From NCBI RefSeq assembly GCF_003626645.1, contig NZ_RBAM01000010.1, positions 62,001 through 126,000 on the forward strand: a DNA stretch of 64,000 nucleotides, in the 5' to 3' direction. Numbering within the stretch: position 1 is the first letter of the stretch; each line of letters opens with the position of its first letter. The position numbers were made by a program, and so were the translations under genes. Positions 58,367-64,000 of this stretch are shown here, piece after piece. A model generated the notes under the pieces. It was given only the letters and a program-made list of their open reading frames with translations. It did no database searches and was not told where the DNA came from. This DNA is from Streptomyces klenkii. Lineage in GTDB: Bacteria > Actinomycetota > Actinomycetes > Streptomycetales > Streptomycetaceae.

Positions 58367-59227
58367 TCAACCCTCCTCGTCGTGGCTCTCCGGTGCGCAG
58401 ATCCACTCCGACCAGTCCACCCCGAGCTTCTCGGCGAGCCGTTGCAGGGCCTGCTCAGTGCGTCCGTACGCGACGAGCTCGGAGTCGCCGTAACCGGTGT
58501 TGTGGGCCACGATGACATCCGGCCCGCCCCAGAACTCGGTACGGGCTCCGAGCTCGCGCCACGGCAGCAGGCCCAGCGGGCGCAGATGCTCCCGCAGTCC
58601 GGCCACGACCTGCGGACTCACCACACCCTCCTCGACGGTCCATGCGTAGTGGGCGGGCAGCCGCGTAACGGCCAGGTGCAGGAAGAACTCCGAGACCGAG
58701 TGGCTCTGCAACAGCCACACCTCTTGTCCGTCGTCATCCCGCGCCGAAACCAGGACCGGCGGTTCGGCGAGACCGCTGCGTGCCGCGGGGTAGCCCCACT
58801 CGTTGCAGTACTGATTCTCCGCCATGAAGACGCACACCCGCAGGTCCTCGTCCGGCCCGACGAAGGGGTTCACCTGCGGCAGGGCGCCGGCGACGCCGTA
58901 GCCGGTGGGATCCGGACGGACAGTGGGAGGCCAGACAGGATTGGTCTCGTACAGCTCCCCCCGGTCGGCGAAGGAGTTGCACGGCAGGGCCCACCACTCG
59001 TCCAGTGCGGCAGGTATCGCGAGCGAGCTGTCGACGTCGTCGTCGCCGGCTTCTTCGTCTACCGGTGCATCGGACTCCGTGTGGCCGGCAGGTTCGTACC
59101 CCCACTCCTGCTGGAAGCGCCGCAGCAGGTCCCAGCGCGCGCCGCCACCGTCCGTACTGCCGGCGGCGGCCGCGCTCCGTGCCTCTTCCAGCCACTCGTG
59201 GAAACGTCCGTAATCGATCTCTGTCAC
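58367..59227 (-). CDS. SMI1/KNR4 (SUKH) family protein
   Basis: A 286-residue cytoplasmic protein of SUKH type. Recognisable pieces are IPAALDEWWALPCNSFADRG, LRVCVFMAENQYCNEWGYP, DGQEVWLLQSHSVSEFFLHLAVTR and the acidic C-terminus. Many SUKH proteins are immunity proteins against nuclease toxins, but no toxin gene is evident here. It is convergent to the radical SAM gene over 46 bases. Its role is uncertain. Confidence 0.72.
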   Translation of the reverse strand: MTEIDYGRFHEWLEEARSAAAAGSTDGGGARWDLLRRFQQEWGYEPAGHTESDAPVDEEAGDDDVDSSLAIPAALDEWWALPCNSFADRGELYETNPVWPPTVRPDPTGYGVAGALPQVNPFVGPDEDLRVCVFMAENQYCNEWGYPAARSGLAEPPVLVSARDDDGQEVWLLQSHSVSEFFLHLAVTRLPAHYAWTVEEGVVSPQVVAGLREHLRPLGLLPWRELGARTEFWGGPDVIVAHNTGYGDSELVAYGRTEQALQRLAEKLGVDWSEWICAPESHDEEG

Positions 59228-59304
59228 GCCGAGATCCTACGTACGCACGTACGAAAGCCGCGCCTGCCCCATGTGCGGACGCCGGCGTCGTTCCCGGCTG
59301 TCCC

Positions 59305-60291
59305 CTACGGCGTGGGGGTGCTCTCGATGTACTGCTTGATGAGTTCGTACGAGCGAATGCGGTCGTGGAGGTCGTAGACGGGTGACGTCAGCATGAGTTC
59401 GTCCGCTCCCGTCTCATCGGCCAGTTGTGCGAGCCGGTGCACGACGATCCCGGGCGTCCCGACGGCTTGCTGTGCGCGGAAGGCCTCCAGTGCTTGCCGC
59501 TCTTCCGTCGTGAAGGGGTAGGCGGCCGCCTCTTCCGGCGTGGGGAACGGAGTCTCGCTCCGGCCCTTGAGAAGCCCGGCCTTGACCACTGCCATCGGTC
59601 CGCCTCGCCGTGCGACCTCCTCTTCCGTCTCAGCACACAACGCCTCGACGCACACCAGCACCCGGGGTGCCTCGCACCAGCGGGACGGACTGAACGCCGA
59701 CCGGTAGCGTTCCAGGACCGCGAGCGTGTTCTGCGGCCGGATGTGGTGCGCGACGGCTATCGGCAACCCCAGCTCGGCGGCCAGAGCGGCGCCCGCGGTG
59801 CTGGATGCCAGCAGCCACGGCTCCGGCAGCGGGCCGAGTGCGACCTCGTCGACCAGGAAGGAGAGGGTCGCGGCGATGTCGCCCCGGTACTCCTCGTCCG
59901 TCGCCGGTCCGGCTCCCCGGCGCAGTGCCCGCGCCGTGGCCTCGTCGAAGGTCCCGGGGCCCCGGCCGATCCCCAGGTCGATGCGGTTCTCGTGCAGGGC
60001 GGCCAGGGTTCCGAACTGCTCCGCCATCGTGATGGGGGCATGGTTGGGGGCCAGCACTCCGCCCGAACCGAGACGTATGGACGAGGTCAGAGCCGCGGCA
60101 TGTGCGGTCAGGACGACCGGCGGAAACGCGCCGATCGCGGGCGAGTGGTGGTGCTCGGCGTACCAGAGCCGGTGATAGCCCAGCCGCTCCATCGCCTGAG
60201 CGAAGGCTGCTGTGTCACGCAGGGTGTCCACGGCTCGGGTGCCCGTTTGCACCATCGCGACTTCCAGCGCTGAAAGGGGGATGTTGATCAT
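59305..60291 (-). CDS. LLM-class flavin-dependent oxidoreductase (alkanal monooxygenase-like)
   Basis: A 328-residue luciferase-like monooxygenase. The N-terminus ERLGYHRLWYAEHHHSPAIG and the barrel strands SIRLGSGGVLAPNHAPITMAEQFGTL and RIDLGIGRGPG are typical of the FMN-dependent subgroup found widely in actinomycetes. It oxidises an unknown carbonyl or heterocycle. It lies 16 bases after the HAD gene on the same strand and may be co-transcribed. Confidence 0.88.
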   Translation of the reverse strand: MINIPLSALEVAMVQTGTRAVDTLRDTAAFAQAMERLGYHRLWYAEHHHSPAIGAFPPVVLTAHAAALTSSIRLGSGGVLAPNHAPITMAEQFGTLAALHENRIDLGIGRGPGTFDEATARALRRGAGPATDEEYRGDIAATLSFLVDEVALGPLPEPWLLASSTAGAALAAELGLPIAVAHHIRPQNTLAVLERYRSAFSPSRWCEAPRVLVCVEALCAETEEEVARRGGPMAVVKAGLLKGRSETPFPTPEEAAAYPFTTEERQALEAFRAQQAVGTPGIVVHRLAQLADETGADELMLTSPVYDLHDRIRSYELIKQYIESTPTP

Positions 60292-60307
60292 GTCGCCAGC
60301 ATAGAGA

Positions 60308-60913
60308 TCAAACGATCGGTGGGTTCTTGCTCTTGCTCTTGCTCATGCCCGCGTTCACGATCGCGGTGAGTGCCTGGGCCGTCGTGGTCCGGTACAAGGT
60401 CGGTGCGACACCGGCGAGGGGCCGCGGGCCGACGAGGGCGGTGCGGGTTCCGGCGCGGTGGCCGGCGTCGATGTCGCAGGCGGAGTCGCCGACCATCCAC
60501 GAGGAGGACAGGTCACGGCCGAGGTCACCGGCGGCCTGGTGGAGCATTCCCGGGGCGGGCTTACGGCACGAACAGGCGAGGGAGAACCGCGGCACGGTAC
60601 CGCCCGGATGGTGCGGGCACAGGTAGATGCCGTCCAGCCGGACCTGATGGTGGGCCAGGAGTTCCCGCAGCCGCTGATGCATCGGGGCAACGGCGGCCTC
60701 GTCGACCAGGCCGCGGGCCAGCCCGCTCTGGTTGGTGACCACGACCAGGGCGAATCCGGCGTGCTGGAGGGCGCGCAGCGGTGGGCCGATGCCCGCCTGG
60801 AGTACCAGGTCCTCGGGGCGGGACGGGTAGTGCCGGGGTTCGGTGAGGGTGCCGTCGCGGTCGAGGAACACCGCCAGCCGCCCGCGGGCGCCGGCGCGCG
60901 CCGGATCGCTCAT
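60308..60913 (-). CDS. HAD-IIIA phosphatase, GmhB-like (heptose bisphosphate/histidinol-P type)
   Basis: A 201-residue HAD phosphatase. Motif I is VFLDRDGTLTEP, the TNQSGLARGL segment gives motif II, the zinc loop is CPHHPGG...CSCRKP as in GmhB, and motif IV is MVGDSACDIDAG. It would dephosphorylate a sugar bisphosphate such as D-glycero-manno-heptose 1,7-bisphosphate. The C-terminus has an SK repeat from CTTGCT hexamers. ATG overlaps the upstream epimerase stop (ATGA). Confidence 0.88.
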   Translation of the reverse strand: MSDPARAGARGRLAVFLDRDGTLTEPRHYPSRPEDLVLQAGIGPPLRALQHAGFALVVVTNQSGLARGLVDEAAVAPMHQRLRELLAHHQVRLDGIYLCPHHPGGTVPRFSLACSCRKPAPGMLHQAAGDLGRDLSSSWMVGDSACDIDAGHRAGTRTALVGPRPLAGVAPTLYRTTTAQALTAIVNAGMSKSKSKNPPIV

Positions 60914-61881
60914 GCCGCTTCACGGGTGCCGAAGGCGTGGAACAGTTCGGCGGCCCGGGTTTCCACGCCCTGGAGGGAGACCGTGGGCCGGCCGGGCAGC
61001 GCGGTGTCCAGGGCCGTCATCTCCGCGCACGTGTAGTACTGGTAGGCGGCTGCGACCGCGTTCGGCATCAGCGTCACCCGCAGCGGTTTCTCACCTCTCG
61101 TCTCGCGGTGCAGGCGGGCGCACCACTGGGTGATCTCGGCGAAGGACACGGCGAAGCCGGCACCGAGGTTGTAGACCGCGGCAGGCACCTGCTGCCGGGC
61201 GAGCCGGAGGATCGTGGCGGCGACGGTCTCGACGGGGACGTAGTCGCGGGCCGCGGTCAGGGAGTCGTCGAACAGGCGCACTTCGCCGGTACCGGCGGCC
61301 GAGCGCAGGAGCTGGGACAGGATCGAGGCCATGGGGCCTTTGTCGGTCTCATCGGGGCCGAACACGTTGGTGTAGCGCAGACCCACCCAGTCCAGGCCCG
61401 TGCGGTACCGGGAGCGCATCTGCTGGTCGAGGGCGAGCTTGGATGCCGCGTACGGATTCAGCGGGCCTGAGCAACGTGCGGGGTCGCTGTCGGCGTGCTC
61501 GGGGATCGGCTCCCGGTGGTGCAGGGTGCCGTAGACCGAGTGCGAGGAGGCGTAGATCAGGCGGGCGCCCCCGGTGCGGCAGGCCTCGGCCAGCCGCAGT
61601 ACGCCGTGGGTGTTGGTGTCGTCCAGTTCCGGCCCCGCCACCGCGCGGGTGTCGCTGATCCCGGCCTGGTGGACGACGGTCCGGTACCGGCCGGCGGCGA
61701 TCTCGTCCAGGACGTCGCGGGAGGCGAACGGCGTGCGCTGCCGGCGCACTGACCCGGCGAGGTGCCCGGGGGCGGCGCGCAGGTCGAGTGCGGTGACCTC
61801 GTAACCGGCCCGGTGGAAGGCCGCGGTGGTGTGCCGGCCGATGAATCCGGCCGCGCCGGTGACGAGCACGTGCGGGTTCAT
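60910..61881 (-). CDS. NAD-dependent epimerase/dehydratase, HldD-like
   Basis: A 323-residue extended SDR enzyme. NAD motif is VTGAAGFIGRH, the conserved VHQAGISDTRA stretch resembles ADP-heptose epimerase HldD, and the catalytic triad is Ser/Tyr/Lys in YASSHSVYG and YAASKLALD. It would epimerise or rearrange a nucleotide- or phospho-sugar. It is coupled to the GmhB-like phosphatase, which together hint at a heptose or cyclitol precursor pathway. Confidence 0.87.
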   Translation of the reverse strand: MNPHVLVTGAAGFIGRHTTAAFHRAGYEVTALDLRAAPGHLAGSVRRQRTPFASRDVLDEIAAGRYRTVVHQAGISDTRAVAGPELDDTNTHGVLRLAEACRTGGARLIYASSHSVYGTLHHREPIPEHADSDPARCSGPLNPYAASKLALDQQMRSRYRTGLDWVGLRYTNVFGPDETDKGPMASILSQLLRSAAGTGEVRLFDDSLTAARDYVPVETVAATILRLARQQVPAAVYNLGAGFAVSFAEITQWCARLHRETRGEKPLRVTLMPNAVAAAYQYYTCAEMTALDTALPGRPTVSLQGVETRAAELFHAFGTREAA

Positions 61882-61936
61882 GGTGTGCCTGTCCGCCTGT
61901 CTGTTGGGTGAGCGGAGGTCACGACGCGCTCCTGGG

Positions 61937-62812
61937 TCACTGGTGGGACGGCGCGTGAACCTTGATCACGTCGCGCACGTAGTCGGCCGCCCTGGCCGTC
62001 TCGGCCGGCAGGATCGACCGCGCGCAGTGCGGTTCGAGCGTGAGGTACCCGTCGTAGCCCGCGGTCGTCAGGCTTGCGATGATCGCCGGCCAGTCGAGTT
62101 CCCCGGTGCCGAGCGGCGCCGTGTCGTAGGCCCTGCCGTGATCGGTGTACCGGGTCCAGCCGTCGGGCGGGGTTTCCGCCGGCGCCCGGCGCACGTCCTT
62201 CACGTGGGCATAGCGCACCCACGGCAGGAGCAGGGGCAGCGCGTCGCGGGCCGGGGAGACCGCCGTGCAGAGGAAGTTCGCGGCATCGAAGTTCAAGCCG
62301 AACCAGGGCGAGCCGACCCTGGCGCACAGCTCCGCCAGCGCCACCGGCCGCCGGCTGACGTCGGATCCGGCCGGGTCCCATCCGAACGCGTCGAACTCGT
62401 TCTCCAGCACGACCACCACGCCTTCGGCCGCGGCGTGGTCAAGGACCGGTGCGAGCGCCGCGGCGTAGGCCGCGATGGCGCGCCGGTCATCGACCACCGG
62501 CGCGTGACCGAAGTAGGTGTTCACCCGCTTGCAGCCGGTCCGTGCGGCAATCGTGATCGCCTCGTGGAGAAGCGAAACGCCGTCCGCTTCACCCGTGCCG
62601 TAGAGCTGGCTGGGGGTTGATACGCAGGCTATCCGCAGCCCTGCACGGTCCAGCTTGCCGAGTGCGGCGTCGATACCGTCCCGTACGGCGTTCTTGGGAT
62701 GCCAGAATTCCACCGCGTCGCACTGAGCGGACCCGGCCATTTCAATCAGGCCGTCCACGCCGTCGGTGTCCGTGAATTCGGTGCCTGACACCGCAATCGA
62801 CATTCCCTGCAC
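61937..62812 (-). CDS. Sugar phosphate isomerase/epimerase-like TIM barrel
   Basis: About 291 residues, xylose-isomerase-like TIM barrel (AP-endonuclease 2 family). Metal-binding positions are in VVVLENEFDAFG (Glu), WFGLNFDAANF (Asp), YAHVKDVRR (His/Asp) and YLTLEPHC (Glu). It would isomerise or epimerise a keto sugar or inosose. GTG 62812 is preferred because GGGAG lies five bases upstream; ATG 62803 has no spaced site. It sits between the GMC oxidase and the epimerase genes in one operon. Confidence 0.85.
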   Translation of the reverse strand: MQGMSIAVSGTEFTDTDGVDGLIEMAGSAQCDAVEFWHPKNAVRDGIDAALGKLDRAGLRIACVSTPSQLYGTGEADGVSLLHEAITIAARTGCKRVNTYFGHAPVVDDRRAIAAYAAALAPVLDHAAAEGVVVVLENEFDAFGWDPAGSDVSRRPVALAELCARVGSPWFGLNFDAANFLCTAVSPARDALPLLLPWVRYAHVKDVRRAPAETPPDGWTRYTDHGRAYDTAPLGTGELDWPAIIASLTTAGYDGYLTLEPHCARSILPAETARAADYVRDVIKVHAPSHQ

Positions 62813-62862
62813 CGGAACTCCCTCTCTGCTTACTGACCTCTGACCTCTACGTCCGGTGCGCC

Positions 62863-64000
62863 TCACCCGGCGAGGATCGCTCCCAGCCGTTTGCTGAGCG
62901 CGAGCGTCGTCATCGACGGGTTCGCCGCTCCGGTGCGTGGCATCACCGACGGGCCGCACGCGTACAAACCCCGTACTGCGGTGAACTGGTGGTCTTCGTC
63001 GAGGACTTCACCGAGGGCCAGCGTGCCGGCCTCGTGCTGCTCGGAACCGAGCGGGAAGCTGTAGGTGAGCGGCGTCGGTTTGCGTACCGCTGTCAGCCGG
63101 TCAGCCAGGTCGGGCGAACCGTGCTGCGGCGAGAAGCTGAGCTTGTCAGCCGGAACTCCGAGCAGGTGCGTCATTTCGGCCCACAATTCGCCGAGCAGGT
63201 GTTGCTGGGCGGTGCGCACCGCCTCGTCGGCCGCTTCGAGGCGGGCGTGTACGGTCGTCGGCCAGGGCCATGCGCCGCTTTCGTCGCACCGCACCCGGCC
63301 GTGCGGGCCGCGGCGCTGCTCGCCCATGGTCCAGCTGTCCAGGGTGACCGTGCCGCCGTCCGCGCTTTCGGTGAATCGCACGAACTGGTTGGACCGGGTG
63401 CCGACGGTGCCGGTCCGGTGGTAGACGTGGCCCTCGCGGGCAGCCGCCCGGACGGCGTCGGGAAGTCGTTCGGCATCGGTGAGGGCGACCGTGAACCCTT
63501 GTGAGATCTTGTCCACGAGTCCAGGCAGCTCGCGTGGTACGTCGGCGTCCGCGGCGGCCAGGGCCTGGATCGCCAGCCGGCTGTTCACGACCGTACCGGC
63601 GGCCAGGACCACCCGGTTCGCCCGCAGATCGTGCAGCTCACCGTCCTCGCCGCGGACCAGCACGCCGGTCGCCCTGCCGCGTTCGACACGGACCCCCAGT
63701 ACGTCATGGCCGGCGAGGATCGGCACACGGCGCACCCTCGGGTCGCCGTAGCCGTCGTCGCCGCCGTCCCACCATGCCAGCGGACTGAACGCGCTCCACC
63801 CGCCGCCGGGTTCCGTACGGGTGGCGTGCGGCGTGCGGTCGAACGCCAGCTCACCGATGGTCAGCCCGGCCGCTCCGGGAGGCTCGGCGCCCCAGCCGAC
63901 CACGTCGTCGACGACCCGCTGGTACAGCGACGGCCCGCCGTCCCACGTCCCGGTCAATGCGGTGACGACCGCGTCCGGCCACTCCTCGGAGAGGGCCCAG
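62863..64000 (-). CDS. GMC-family oxidoreductase (5' end beyond the window)
   Basis: C-terminal ~379 residues of a GMC (glucose-methanol-choline) FAD oxidoreductase. The frame remains open to base 64000, so the N-terminal FAD-binding part is outside. Visible are NRVVLAAGTVVNSRLAIQAL (GMC signature region) and the C-terminal GLYACGPSVMPRTGAANPSMTTLALSKRLG with the catalytic His replaced by or lying near PRTGAANPS. It oxidises a sugar or cyclitol hydroxyl. It is the first visible gene of the minus-strand operon ending with the GmhB-like phosphatase. Confidence 0.85.
   Translation of the reverse strand, partial: WALSEEWPDAVVTALTGTWDGGPSLYQRVVDDVVGWGAEPPGAAGLTIGELAFDRTPHATRTEPGGGWSAFSPLAWWDGGDDGYGDPRVRRVPILAGHDVLGVRVERGRATGVLVRGEDGELHDLRANRVVLAAGTVVNSRLAIQALAAADADVPRELPGLVDKISQGFTVALTDAERLPDAVRAAAREGHVYHRTGTVGTRSNQFVRFTESADGGTVTLDSWTMGEQRRGPHGRVRCDESGAWPWPTTVHARLEAADEAVRTAQQHLLGELWAEMTHLLGVPADKLSFSPQHGSPDLADRLTAVRKPTPLTYSFPLGSEQHEAGTLALGEVLDEDHQFTAVRGLYACGPSVMPRTGAANPSMTTLALSKRLGAILAG

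Noticed and set aside
59305..60291. Third F420-type oxidoreductase belonging to the mit-like cluster
   Set aside because: It belongs to a different, common FMN-type LLM subgroup and is about 50 kb away beside sugar genes.

Overview
The window is about 70 % GC with strong G/C third-position bias, dense overlapping operons, GTG/TTG starts and rare TTA codons. This indicates a Streptomyces or a close actinomycete relative. Its most notable content is two, possibly three, natural-product loci set among ordinary and stress genes.

1-11.0 kb: part of an AHBA (3-amino-5-hydroxybenzoate) pathway cluster. A truncated RifL-type oxidoreductase, an AHBA-associated HAD phosphatase and an amino-dehydroquinate synthase lie with two luciferase-like/F420-type oxidoreductases, a transglutaminase-fold protein, a degenerate serine-hydrolase homologue, a methyltransferase, an OmpR-type regulator and a secreted bicovalent-FAD (BBE) oxidoreductase. 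As I remember it, this content and order match mitG-mitR of the mitomycin cluster. AHBA synthase and the remaining genes would lie upstream of base 1. A siderophore-interacting protein gene follows.

12.0-17.9 kb: a beta-lactam response island. A LysR regulator and a penicillin-recognising protein (blaA-blaB type) are divergent from a transpeptidase PBP and a class A beta-lactamase lipoprotein. A prokaryotic pentameric ligand-gated ion channel gene follows.

17.9-33.2 kb, possibly to 36.9 kb: a thiopeptide cluster. A 56-residue precursor (31103-30933, minus strand) has a classic thiopeptide leader end and a 13-residue core made only of Ser, Thr and Cys. It is followed by a hairpin/U-tract and then one coupled operon: F protein, YcaO, azoline dehydrogenase, LanB glutamylation protein, LanB-C protein, a LanB-C/dehydrogenase fusion, and a P450. 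A LuxR regulator and a degenerate iron-type alcohol dehydrogenase are divergent. A DrrAB-like ABC exporter with an EXLDI-type regulator and an O-methyltransferase adjoin.

37-51 kb: a small conserved protein, a glycosyltransferase-like protein, an alpha/beta hydrolase, a secreted protein, the methylcitrate operon (prpDBC) with divergent prpR, an alkylsulfatase broken by a one-base deletion, phoD and a secreted sphingomyelinase D-like phospholipase.

51-58.3 kb: an uncharacterised peptide-system-like locus. On the minus strand are an unknown protein, SdpA-like and SdpB/HTTM-like membrane proteins, an ABC exporter and a TTA-containing LuxR regulator. On the plus strand, divergent, are an unknown 150-residue protein and a radical SAM/SPASM enzyme. 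A SUKH protein follows.

59.3-64 kb: a luciferase-like oxidoreductase and a minus-strand operon of GMC oxidoreductase (cut by the window end), TIM-barrel epimerase, HldD-like epimerase and GmhB-like phosphatase, possibly the edge of a sugar or cyclitol pathway.

All assignments come from reading the sequence and remembered family motifs; no database search was run.
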